A stretch of 64,000 bases of DNA from Marsupella aquatica (Eukaryota; Marchantiophyta), in contig OZ316896.1 of NCBI GenBank assembly GCA_973895155.1, positions 2,604,001 to 2,668,000 of the forward strand, written 5' to 3'. Both the position numbers and the translations under genes were made by a program. This document shows, one piece after another, positions 1-10,869 of this stretch. The first letter of the stretch is position 1, and each line of letters begins with the position of its first letter. A model generated the notes under the pieces. That model saw only the letters and a program-made list of their open reading frames with translations. It ran no database searches and was not told the DNA's origin.

Positions 1-185
1 CCTCCCATCCCTTGAGTACTTTAACTCTTTTGTGCATGAGATTATTACTTCTGCAAGGGGGAGGGACACAAGTTGCATTATCTCTGACCCACTAGCAGGA
101 AATGGGACGTGCACGACCCCTTTCAAATGTGGTAGCTCACGCGTTCCCGTGTGAACTAACTTACTACCTCTTCAGATGCTTACAG

Positions 186-2853
186 ATTTACTGCAAAGCT
201 GTAGGGAAGGAGGAGACAGCAGATATGGCAGGTTCAGGGGAGTTTTCAGTAGCTTACGACAAGCTAGTGATTGCTCTTGGCGCTCAGTCTCTTACTTTCA
301 ACACACCCGGTGTCTATGAGCATGCCATCTTTCTTCGTGAAGTTCGAGATGCTCAGGCGATTCGCTCTAAGCTGCTTCTTAATCTGGCAGTATCGGACGT
401 TCCTGGTCTGTCCCAATTCTCATGATTGCAGACTAAACGAAACTCGTCAGAATGTATCATTTGAAATAGTTCGACTGCGTTTGCGATGTTGCTCTTCATC
501 GTTCTTAGTCCTTTAAATGGTTTCACTTGTACTGCACGGCATTTTCTCGCCTGTTACAATGAGCCAGCTTCTTTCAGTGGCACCACCTTTTAAACGTTTT
601 AGCTCTCAAGATTTGCAACAACTAGTCACCAAAGTCTTCATATGGTAGACAAGTGACTCCGGAAGTCAATCCTCTGCTCAAATGGGGTTTTCAATAACGT
701 TGAAATGGAGTACAGGAATGAGCCAGAGCTGGGAATGCCAAGCGCGAATCGCACTAATTGGCGATATATGTGGCCAAGGTTTGCAGGAGTTACAGACGAG
801 GAAAAGAGTAAAATATTAAGCTGTGTCGTTGTTGGAGGAGGACCGACTGGGGTTGAATTCAGTGGGGAACTTAGTGATTTTATCCACCATGATGTCATTC
901 GAAAATTCTCTCATGTGAAAGGCTTCGTAAAAGTTACCTTGATTGAGGTCTGGTGCCACGCCCCTTCCTTCATCAGTGTGTTTGGCGTCTGTTTCCTTTC
1001 CAACAACAGAAACGCAGCCAAACCCGGACGAATATAGACTTGAAGGGTCATTGGACTTTGAATCAACACTCTCGGAAGCGTCAGGACAGTAGAATATAGT
1101 CGAGGAAAAGTCGATTTTATCCGTTTGGCCGCTCTAACTGACAGTAAATGCTATTGGAGAACCGCAAGTACTTAGCGTTCATGAAAAAGCTTTTCAAATC
1201 TGATGAGCTTCACGGAACCACGCAGGCCAAGGAAATCTTGTCTTCATTTGATGTGAGCCTTCGCCAGTATGCTACAAAGCAATTAGAAAAGGTAACTCTG
1301 GGAGTACCATACCATTGTTGTGAATTAGTGAAACAGGAGAGGTGATGAGAGAAGCTGCTACTCAACTGTTGCAACTAGAAACTGCTTAGAGAGAAGCATT
1401 ACGAAGCGCTTGTGTGATTATTCGGTGCGATTTACTGGCATCTTCTTGCATGTATGGAACGAAAGCTAACCTATCATGTTGTTGCCTTCTATGCTTCACT
1501 GCTACATTACAGTCAGGAGTTAAACTAGTGACAGGATTGGTGAAGGAGGTGCACCCTGGAAAGCTGCTTCTTAGTGATGGCAGTTGGGTCCCGTATGGTC
1601 TTCTTGTCTGGTCTACGGGTGTTGGGCCCTCCGATTTTGTGAAGTCCTTACCCTTCCAAAAGTCACCCGGTGGCAGGTCTATTCCCTCCTCCAGTTCCAT
1701 GAGCACGTCCCTGGTTGCTTTACCAGAACTATGCCATTCATTGTAAAAGCTATGTTGAATTGCCCATGTACTTAGAGCTTTTGGGAACAAGGCGGTCGTC
1801 CCACCACATCTACTTAAATTGTACTGAGTAAAAAGTACAATATGAAGCTGAATTCTGAGTTAAAGCCGGGAGGAATAACTCTTGGTCGATTTTGCTCCAC
1901 TGCATTTCTATATAAGGGAATAGGAACAGAGTCGTTATTTAGATGATAGAGTCCATATTCAGTACATTCTGGGGAAACTTCAGTCAAATTGGTCATTGTT
2001 GGGACTCTACAGGATTGGGACTGACGACCACCTCAAGGTTCCAGACTTGGACGATGTGTATGCTATTGGAGACTGTTCGGGCTACCTTGAAAGTACAGGA
2101 AAGCCTGTGCTACCTGCTTTGGCTCAGGTTAGGGGCTCCTCTGTTATAGAATGTTTGTCTTCTTTCATTAGAATGTTTGTCTCCATTCGAGATTTTGATC
2201 TGCGATGACAATTCTATATCAGCTCATTTACTGAAGCCGAAGGGCTCAGCTGCTTTTGATGAGAAGGAGCTAGTGGTCTGCACGCGATTGACAGTAGATG
2301 TAACGCGGTCTGGGGTCTGCAGGTGGCAGAAAGACAGGGAAAATACTTGGCGAAGCATTTGAATGACCTGGCCACAAAGGGAGGAGGCCATGCGGGAGGA
2401 TCAAGTGGAACAGATTTTGGGAAGCCATTTGTTTACAGGCATCTCGGCAGTATGGCCACCGTGGGCCACTACAAGGCTTTGGTAGATATTCGGGGAGACG
2501 AGGTAATTTTTGCTTCTCGTTTGATGATTTACTAGAATTCACTTCCATTTATGACGCCCTTCTAAGATCTGGAAAACTGGGATCCAATTTTTCAATTATG
2601 AATGGCCTATTCAAGAGTAGCCCATTTGTGCGACAATGTACATTTGCGTTAGGAAATTTCGTACCCATCTCACGAGCCTGCTGTGCAATCCTCCTTGCAG
2701 GCGAGTAGGGGTTTATCGATTTCAGGATTCGCCAGTTGGATTATTTGGCGGTCCGCGTATCTAACAAGAGTGGCAAGCTGGCGAAACCGGATCTACGTGG
2801 CCACCAACTGGTTTACGACATTTCTCTTTGGCCGAGACATTTCTCGCTTCTAG
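186..2853 (+). CDS. NDA: NDA-type alternative NAD(P)H dehydrogenase, 3' part (5' end outside window)
   Basis: Type II NAD(P)H:quinone oxidoreductase. The family passes electrons from matrix NAD(P)H to ubiquinone without pumping protons, on the inner face of the inner mitochondrial membrane. Exons read as 186-405, 787-947, 1226-1291, 1513-1676, 2013-2127, 2323-2502 and 2701-2853; phases agree and give 352 residues to a TAG stop. Visible motifs: [10 protein letters not shown], the NAD(P)H-binding [26 protein letters not shown], the FAD-contacting AIGDC, and the C-terminal HLGSMATVG and FGRDISRF. No EF-hand insertion lies before [10 protein letters not shown], which favours the NDA group over calcium-binding NDB enzymes. 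Plant NDAs are about 500 aa, so roughly 150 N-terminal residues, with the presequence and FAD GxGxxG, are missing. Bases 1-185 look like intron. Family call is firm; localisation is inferred from the subfamily. Confidence 0.9.
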
Positions 2854-3920
2854 CCCGAGCATTTCGCAGTGAAGGCATCTTTTGGGAGCCACCAAAAATT
2901 GTCCAGTAATTTGCTGCCCAGGAATTCCTGCTGGCAATGTTTGATGTCAATGTCAATTACAATTTTAGGCATGGCAGATATGCATGCTTAAGTAGATTAT
3001 ATGTGGATTTTGTAAAGATTATAGGGTGTCAGAGGACAATACATTGGAGAACTAAATAGTATGATTAGACATAATTCAAGATGTAGGATCCAAGTGATAT
3101 GATATTTTTGAGGCATTAGGCACCCCGGTCAGGGGGTCAATCTTTGGACAACCATGCTGCATTTCCATGCATGAACTGCGGTCGACGAGTAACTAATTTC
3201 ATCATGTATATGTGTCAATTTTGGCACGAGGAATAAATAAGTTTTGAGAGGAACCTCAATGTCCAGCGTTTTGCTTTTACCTTTGGTCCTCCTCTCGAAG
3301 ACTTCGTCAGCAAGAGGATATAAATAGTGCCGTTGTTTAGGCGAAAAAGCAAATTTCAGCTGCGGCTGACAGCAGAAACTCGGCAGGCGAATAAGAAAAT
3401 GCTTCACCTAGGTTTGAGCGAATTGAATGGCCAGAGGACATTCAATACTTAAGAGAATCCCTCGTTGAATTCCCTAAGAAAGTCGTCCCACATCCGTCTC
3501 CGAGAACCTCGTGACGACAAATGTTATCGAGAGTCAATAGGCAATGGAAAGATCGCCTCAACCGGAAGGAGGCAAATGGTGGAAACGCGCATGAATAAAT
3601 TACGTCAGATCGACTCCATTTGTACAATTCACACCGGTAACAAAGACCAAGTTCCATAGTAGTGTTGCCAGTATCTTTCGTGGAGCATAGATTACAAATA
3701 GATTACACAGTTAAAAACTACCATATATGTTACATCTCTCTTTCCCAACCTTGTACATGTTGCAGCCCGTGGCTGCGCAGACTCTAAATTGATTTTTTCT
3801 CGTACAAAAATGTCCTAAGGTTCTCCTTCCCCCCCTGTCAACGAATTTGCAATGTGCTAAAAATCATCCAGTAAAATCACAATTGGCCAGAAATGTCCCA
3901 CAAGAACGTCGAATTCCGGT
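2854..3920. other. Convergent intergenic region
   Basis: Lies between the stop codons of two genes transcribed towards each other and should hold both 3' UTRs. A polyadenylation-like AATAAA is at 3232-3237 on the + strand, 378 bases after the dehydrogenase stop. Short open frames on both strands show no family signature. No RNA gene or repeat is seen. Confidence 0.5.
3232..3237 (+). terminator. Candidate poly(A) signal of the NDA-type gene
   Basis: AATAAA hexamer downstream of the dehydrogenase stop codon, in AT-rich sequence. Plant polyadenylation signals are loosely conserved, so this is only a candidate. Confidence 0.3.
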
Positions 3921-6900
3921 TTACAAAGTTTTCACCCAGTCGAGAATTGCTTTGTTGGACAGTTCAGGTGCTTCGTCGTGTGGGCAGTGACCAGCGTCGA
4001 GCGGGACCAATTTCGCTGAAGGGTACAGTTCCTTGATCATATTAGCTTTAGTAGATCCCATCCATGGATCATTGACACCCCACAAGAGCAGCAGCGGACA
4101 CTTCAGCTGCTCCAGGAGTTTATTCAGAGTGAGATCCTCAGTTTTGAGCATCATTTGTGTCATCATCCTGCACACCATTTACAAATGCAGGTAAGGCATC
4201 ATCTAAGTAGCTCTTCTCCTCTAGTTCAGGCTTTCATTTTATTAGCGTGCTCAGCGACAAGCAAAACTCGCGAAAGCTTTGCCACAAGCAGAGGGGAAAA
4301 TACTCGAACCGGACCTGTAATAAGCCTCGCCAGCATTTGAGTCCTTGGCAGGTTGCACAATCGATTGGACGAGGTAGTCGTCGACATTTGTTTGGTCCTT
4401 GTATACCTACGTTTCATCTCGAACATTAAATCATATTAAAAGATATTAGTCCTTTCTCGAACATCACGAAATGGAACATCTCACAACCAGAAGAAGGTAC
4501 ACAATATTGAGCTTGATCACGAACGTAATAATCAGAAATTGGTGACATGTCCGTCGACTGGAAAGAGAAATTGCCAGCCTCTTAGAGAGCAAAGACAAGG
4601 ACGTGATGCTGAAAGTTCACATAGTTGTGCATTGTCTGACCACTTCATGCTTGCTGGATTGCTAATTTCACTTTCTCTACACGTGTAAGTCTAGCTGAGT
4701 CGAGGCGTGCAGTACCTGCAACTGGTTTAAACTGACTTGGAGATGGGACAAGTACTATCTATTCCGAAAGAAACGATGTCAAGAAACTCAATCAGGAGAA
4801 GAACAGAGTGATATTAGAGAAGAAATTGAAGACTTACATTTTGAAGTACAGATTTTATTCTCGCAGGCTGCCTAGCTTGCCAGAACGCAAAAGCGATGGC
4901 CCATTTTTTTGCGTAGTCCTTAATGGGTGCAAACAGCCGCTCAACTGGTGTCTCTTCTACAATCGGCTTCTTCTGTCCATCAGCTGACTCGAATTGACCA
5001 GACGCATTAAGCAGAGCCAATCCTGATACTAACTCCGGATTTGAGGCAGCCGTGTAAAGGACTGTGAACCCTCCGACACTGTCAAGACAAGGAAAATTAG
5101 ATATGACTAAATTCATATACTTGGATGCCAAACGGTCCAATTCTCCTTCAGTTGTTTGGTTCGTTCTGTAGCGAACTCCAGAGTAGGCTAAGTCTAACAT
5201 AATTTTATTAGACCCGCATTTCCGGTGCGCGATCGATTTTTTAATTTAATTTAAATTTTTTTCCGGTACGCGATTGATTAAAACGAAGAATTCCAATAAT
5301 TAGACTAAAACTGTCTTGATATGAGCTCTTACAAAGATGGTTTAGGACATCAATGGTATTGAAAGAATCCAGGGAAATACCTGTTACCCACAAGCACTGC
5401 AGGCTCCTTGACCTTTTCTCGCAAGAAATCGGCCACTTGATCCTTCCACAGCGCAGGACTATAGTTCACGAGAGCTTTGTCAGTCCATCCAAAACCGAGA
5501 AGATCCATGGCGTAGACCTTGTAACCTTGCTTCGCCAACTCTGGAATGTTGTATCTGTTCACCACCCATCCCGATTTCAGAACCTACTCCACTTATGCAC
5601 TTCTGAGCGGCTATAGATTGAGATTCACCCCTTCATACTCAAAGTATGAAGGGGTGAATGAGATTTCAAAGCCCGAATGAAGGATAAAACGAAATGGATA
5701 GGAGGAAAGATCATGGATACAGAACAAGTACCTCCAGTGGAAGACCGAAGCGCCAAATCCATGAATCAGTACAATTGGCTTTCCCTCCCCTTGCACCACG
5801 TAGTGCACCTTATGATCCCGCCATTTCCAATAATTGTATCCTTCCGGTTTGAATGGTAAGACGTCCAAATCTGCAAACAACAGAATCTCCGGTCAACATC
5901 GACTGCAAACGTAACAACAATAGGAACAACCCAAAAGTAAAACGCTAAAAGCTCCTAAAAATCCTACTTGTGGTGGGGCCTGTCACAGCTGAAATATCAT
6001 GCTTAGTTAGATGTTGAAGCCGCGACAAGATAAAACTCATACATTGTAAATTCGTCGGATGCTTCGTGACCATTGTCATCAATCAATGTGGCAAGAGAGA
6101 ACATGCCCAGAAAAGAACACGAAGGAATCCAGTGTCTGAGACAAGTTCATGAAAGCTTCTATTGTGCTGTTAGTCAAGCTGCATGTACAGGTATGTAATT
6201 CAAAGGGCCAATCCGCAGAGCCTTCCTCACTAAATATTTGGAAAATCCTCTGTTCCGAAAGTGACAGATCTCATTGCAAACAAGTACAACACAATTACAA
6301 TGCAAGTGCCAACTAGTTTATATAAACGATCATAGTTCACAAATTACTCAAACTTAGGGTCGGATTTGAACAGCTTGTCCCAGAAACTTTGTAGTGCCCT
6401 GAATCTTGTTCTCAAAGAGTTTCACCCTACGGACCAATTACACATAAAAACGAGAGAACGACTTACGTTTCGTAGAAGGTTCGGCTGCAGATGGCTCCGC
6501 AAGCGCAGCAGCGCAAACCAGGAGACCTGCCACCATGCTCTGCTTCATGAACGTCCTTCTTTGAAATTGTGGATCTGGACGACCACAATCCGAGGTTTTA
6601 GGTTCGATTGCACTACTGATTTCCGCAGTGTCATCCCTCACTAATTGTTCAAGAGCTGCTCTCTGTAGATCCACAGTACTATCTCCCACAATCTGATCAT
6701 GTTAATTCATTCTGGAACATGTGTTCCCGTATCAGTAGTCAAGAGATGTGCTTTCCTCGGCCACACTGCCCGGACTTTCTCTCATTCTGTGTCCCTCACA
6801 AAAATCAAGAGTAGCTTCTGTGCCTGACTCAGTGTCAGCAGCATAAAGGTTTTGCCGCACTTTGAGGGTTTTGCCTCCACAGTGGGGCAAAACCTGAAGG

Positions 6901-7871
6901 TTACATAGGCCAATCACGACTTTTACGGCCAATTTGGATTTTCCTTGTCTTGCTGGTCACCAGGAAATCTCCCGACCTTCCAGAGCATAAAGAACGTCTA
7001 CTTTACAAGAGAAGCTGACATCGAAAAATAGTGATGATCATGACTGAATGAAATGATCGACATTTGAGATTCGCATGGGTACGCCTAAACGATAAGGGCT
7101 TGAACACACGCCGTGGGGGGTTTAAAATGGCAGCTTAAAATGGCAGAATGAAAAACGAAAAAACCACGTGGAAGGACTGTAATAAATTTGTTGAGAATCA
7201 AGGGTAGGGGCTTCTACTCAACACACGCAAGATTGGGTTTCTTACAAATCGAATTTAATCTACTGTCCTACGATCGACCTCCGCGCCTTGTGACACTCTT
7301 TTTGAGAATCAAAGGTAGGGGCTTCTACTTAATACACGCAACATTGGAATTCCTAAAAAGCCAATTTTACATTCTTTATACGATCGACCTCCGCGCCTGA
7401 CTATAGATAAAGACCGATCGAGAACATCGTAAAGCTTTGATGACTACGGCGGAGTTTTCTCTACTCAACCGGTTACAATTCTGATCTGGGAGGCATGAAA
7501 TACATCAAATTCTCGTAGGTGAATTACAGTGAAGCAACTGCTAAGACTCGGAACAAAAGCTGAAACTAAAACACACCTGCAGAAGAGTTGAATGCCCCTG
7601 GAAAATCGAAAGGTCGACGACCTCTCCCTCTCGAACCCAAACTCAAAAATGCGCCCGACTTTCTGCTCGTGTTTCGTTGAATTTGTAGAAAATTGGCACT
7701 TCCGCAAGTAACAGAAACAGCAACACCTCGAAATCCGTAAATCGGAAGAGCAGGCGTCACACGACAACGAGTGACTTCACCAGAAGAAGCAGGAGCAGGC
7801 ACGGAGGCGACGAGGGAATGCCGAAGACCAGTCGAGCAGCTCAATCTATATGCGGCCGCAGCTGACTCCAT
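3921..7871 (-). CDS. Plastid alpha/beta hydrolase (chlorophyll dephytylase/pheophytinase-like group)
   Basis: Exons in transcript order: 7871-7577, 6640-6467, 5870-5732, 5554-5381, 5078-4838, 4406-4315, 4167-3921. They join in phase to 453 aa. The oxyanion motif HGFGAS is at 193-198. The nucleophile motif GNSVGG has Ser261, whose codon is split by an intron. Probable acid Asp405 is in WGVNDPW and catalytic His432 in AGHCPHDE. The first 98 residues are Ser/Ala/Arg-rich and low in acidic residues, like a plastid transit peptide. Residues 126-151 follow with RRTFMKQ, a hydrophobic core and an Ala-rich cleavage-like site, resembling a twin-arginine thylakoid signal. The core resembles the plant plastid group that includes CLD1 (At5g38520) and its relative At4g36530, some of which remove phytol from chlorophyll. 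The substrate here is not known. The acceptor of exon 2 at 6640 is the least certain join; CAG at 6693-6695 does not fit the phase. Confidence 0.85.
5623..5659. repeat. Perfect 17-bp inverted repeat with 3-nt loop
   Basis: Arms 5623-5639 (ATTCACCCCTTCATACT) and 5643-5659 are exact reverse complements around CAA. The hairpin lies in the hydrolase intron between exons 3 and 4 (5555-5731), about 70 bases from the nearest exon. Confidence 0.85.
7191..7398. repeat. 111-bp tandem duplication in hydrolase intron 1
   Basis: Two diverged copies start at 7191 and 7302. Each begins TTGAGAATCAA and ends at the shared CGATCGACCTCCGCGCC (last bases near 7287 and 7397). It sits inside the long first intron of the hydrolase gene (6641-7576). 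Confidence 0.8.
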
Positions 7872-8197
7872 GGCCTCCTCACTCTACAATTTTTCTGCTT
7901 CAGCTTTCGTTACTGTCTTTCCTCTGTTTTCCAACCAGATGCAGAATCGTGTTGAAGTGCCGCCAAAGTAAGTCTCGCAGTCAAGATCCGAGGTGTTTAA
8001 AGAAGCAGGCTGTTACGGTAGTCCGATGCTCGAGCCACCGAATTCATCCGAACGAAACGAAAACGAATGATCCGACGAGAGACACCGCGGCCCTCCCGTG
8101 CGCCCGCTTTGGTGACATTCCAAGTTTTCAAAGGTGCGGACGGAAGCCACCGCTGTTCATGGCGATAGACAGATCCTATGACGGCCCACGTGGCCAC
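7872..8197. other. 5' flank of the hydrolase gene
   Basis: Sequence upstream of the hydrolase start codon, before the 105-bp repeat array. It should contain the promoter and 5' UTR of the minus-strand gene. No clear TATA box, RNA gene or other coding exon is recognised. Confidence 0.4.
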
Positions 8198-8842
8198 CAG
8201 CTTGCCTTTTTTTACGATAAAACACAGCCAAATGTGTTTCAGTAATGTGTGAATCAATATGGCGTCCCATTAGTGAAAGTTATGGATTTGAACCAATTGG
8301 CTTAGGTCAATTGGCTAGGGGATTTGCCTGGAGAGGTCCCAGGTCCCAGGAGGGTATATGTGTGTGGGTGGGATAGGTTTTGTGGGTAGTGGATTTGAGT
8401 TCTGATTATTTGCTCGGCCCCTGGTCATCCACTTTATGGCCCTGATTTAATCCTCTCTCCTTCCTGGTGCGGGTCCCTGTCGGATCCGTTGGGGCTCACC
8501 CTGGTCTGGGTTCCCTACAGAAAAACTTGTCACATTGGGGTGGGGGGAGTCTAATTGTATTTCCTCCCCATTTCCGTTCAAGACAAAAGAAAAGTTATGG
8601 ATTTGTGATACTTATGGGACAAGAATTTAAAATTGCTTTTTTTTCCGCCAAATGTGTTTCAGTAATGTGTGAATCCAAAGGGCATCCCACTAGTGAAAGT
8701 TATGGATTTGTGATACATATGGGACAAGAATTTAGAATTGCTTTTTGTACGCCCAAATGTGTTTCAGTAATATGGGAATCCAAAGGGCGTCCCATTAGTG
8801 AAAGTTATGGATTTGTGATACTTATGGGACAAGAATTTAAAA
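8198..8842. repeat. 105-bp tandem repeat array, first unit split by a SINE-like insertion
   Basis: The word AGTTATGGATTTGTGATAC recurs at 8593, 8698 and 8803, a regular 105-base period. Units also share a conserved CAAATGTGTTTCAGTAAT and a GGGACAAGAATTTA segment. A first partial unit runs from about 8198 to 8290 and resumes at 8606 after an interruption. The open frame through this array (8467-8922) simply reflects the repeat and is not called a gene. Confidence 0.85.
8291..8590 (+). mobile_element. SINE-like insertion with 15-bp target-site duplication
   Basis: A 300-bp segment interrupts the first 105-bp unit. It is flanked on both sides by the same 15 bases, AAAGTTATGGATTTG (8276-8290 and 8591-8605), which occur once in uninterrupted units. 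Its 5' end resembles a tRNA-derived RNA polymerase III promoter: an A-box-like TGGCTTAGGTCAATTGG, then TTGCCTGGAGAGGTCCCAGG followed directly by TCCCAGGAGGG, where a B box would be expected but its TTCGA core is missing. The 3' end is A-rich (CAAGACAAAAG) rather than a long poly(A) tail. The copy is therefore a decayed, non-autonomous retroposon. Another short element type is possible, but the duplication supports insertion. Confidence 0.65.
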
Positions 8843-9204
8843 CACAAAAATGGGGGGAGGTAACATTGACCAGCCCCATAAGCCACGAGTTATGGCCTCA
8901 TTTGTCTTATAGCATATATTAATTTTTTCCTCAATTCTTGATCAGCTGCTGCCTCAGATGCAGCAACAATTCCCACGTGTCTTCAGTTGCGGCTTTTTGG
9001 AGTTTTCGGAGTCCTGGATTTCTGGATTTCCGAATTTCTGAATTTCCACCTAAAGTTGCGGGAAAGTTACGGGTTAAAGTGTTGAGCCCGCGGGCTTTCC
9101 TTACGGTAGCCAAAGATAGGCTCCCATAACTTTTACGTGAGTTCCCATAATACTTGAGTTATGGGATGACCTTATCTTGTTAAGGCCAAGCTTTGAGACA
9201 CCCT

Positions 9205-9361
9205 AATCTTGCAAAACCTAAAGAGAGCATTCTTCCTATTACTCCTATTATTGCCTCTCAAATATTGGAAAAAATAAAATAAAATCTTGCAAAGCCTAAA
9301 GAGAGCATTCTTACTATTATTCCTATTAGGGCCTCTCAAATATTGAAAACAGAAAAACCCA
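9205..9361. repeat. 78-bp tandem duplication
   Basis: Two copies begin ATCTTGCAAA at 9206 and 9284. Both continue through CTAAAGAGAGCATTCTT and end with GCCTCTCAAATATTG. They differ at scattered bases. No gene is associated. Confidence 0.8.
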
Positions 9362-10790
9362 CCTCAAAGGCTTGATGCTGAAACTGAGTATAGCATGGGA
9401 GTGATATTTTTGGGCTCTCAGATTTGAGAGGGGTCAGGGAAGTGTGTGGAAACTGGAAGGTGAGTCAATTAACATAATGATATTGGGTCCTCTCCTTGTA
9501 GCAATAGGCCCTCAGTTTTGGTCAGGAGTCCTGGAGGTGACTGGTGACCGGGCCTCACATTCATTGCCCGATCAGTCGTTCCCGCTGCCTTGGGTCACAA
9601 CACTCCCGGATAAGGTCATGCGCAAAAATTCTTTGTTCATGCGCAACTGTCAACGTCAATGGGAGTACCTCCAAATGTCCACAATGAATATTCAAGTTCA
9701 ATGTTTGGAATTCCCCCACTGCCACCACAACAAAAATCGACAAATGATCAACAAATGCGCTCAAAAATGGCGATACTCCCCTGCGCAATGTATACAAACA
9801 ATTCCAAAAGAAGATAGACCCGAAAGTGTCGGGGTACACTTTAAACCCTAAACCTTGACACACGGGAAAACGTAATCCATTGTGTCGTCAAGCATTAACC
9901 TGTCGAATATATCCTATGGTAATGGCATTGTTGCCCATTGCAATGAACCGTGGTAGACTACGGCGACTCGAGTGGTGGATTAGGCGTCGTAGACTGCGAT
10001 GACAAGTGTGGTGGACTGGGCCTGGGAGCACAGTGCATTACGAGGCAATGGGTGTGGTTAACTGTACATAGTAGGCACCACACAAGAACAGGTGTACGGG
10101 TCATTAAGAGGGGTCCCACTTGGTAAAAAAAAGTTTCATGGGGGCCCATCAGGTAAACAAGTTCACCAAGGGACTCATCAAGCATATATCTCAAGTAAAC
10201 ACTAATTTTGCTAGAGAGAGTTGTTAGCGAGACACTAATGGTTTTAATTAATTTTTTTACTTTTTGCTGCCTTTTATATATTTCATGTTTTTTCATGAAT
10301 CCAGATGGCTCACGAGGAGGTAGCTAGCAAAAAGAGGAGTCCCACACATGCGGGCACACATGTATGTTATCAACCAAGTTGTTGTTAGCAAGAGAGTTGG
10401 ATATAGGAAAATTAGGGGTCATGTGAGGAAGGATTTTGCTTGTGCGAGTAAATTTTTACTGTTTCCTTGCACGCTACAATGACCCAAGCTGGACCCCTAA
10501 CATATTCTATCTAACATACATAAAGGAGCCCTAAAGTATGCCAGTGCCTTGCACGGTGCAAGGAGGGCCGGCCATAGGGAGTCAGGCGGGGTATTATTAG
10601 GGCAGCGTGAGGAAGCACATATGTGCCAGGGGTGCCCGTTTTCTCCATCAATAGTCAGCAAAAACAGCCAAACAAATCATTCAAACGACTGTAGATCTTT
10701 CCCGCCCAAGAGCTTTTTTGTATTTGGACAAAGGATGAAAAAATGCGGGATCTATTATTATAGTTGTAGATTGCATGCCTATCATTTATG
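9362..10790. other. Region without recognisable genes
   Basis: AT-rich low-information sequence with short open frames (for example 9444-9851) that show no domain, coiled coil or targeting signal. Poly-pyrimidine and poly-A runs are common. I see no RNA gene here. Confidence 0.4.
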
Positions 10791-10862
10791 CTTACACCCA
10801 AAATTCATCTCACAATGCCAGATTTTCTGCTTACACCCAAAATTCATTTCACAATGCCAAAT
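10791..10862. repeat. 39-bp tandem duplication
   Basis: CTTACACCCAAAATTCAT occurs at 10791 and again at 10830, each time followed by CACAATGCCA. It lies in gene-free sequence. Confidence 0.8.
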
Positions 10863-10869
10863 GTAAACA

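Noticed and set aside
1-185. Open frame at the left edge (from 102) as the start of the dehydrogenase
   Set aside because: Homology to NDA proteins begins only after the acceptor at 184-185; the upstream text does not match the family and is read as intron.
6692-6732. Alternative start or acceptor for hydrolase exon 2 at CAG 6693-6695
   Set aside because: Joining exon 1 here leads to an in-frame TAG after a few codons, whereas the acceptor at 6641-6642 keeps the frame open.
8306-8360. Possible tRNA gene in the SINE-like element
   Set aside because: The B-box core is missing and no acceptor or T stems can be drawn; it is a tRNA-derived promoter relic at best.
8467-8922. 151-codon open frame with repeated SYGFVILMGQEFK-like text
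   Set aside because: It is the translation of the 105-bp tandem repeat (period 35 codons, no frame break because 105 is divisible by 3), without a domain or start context.
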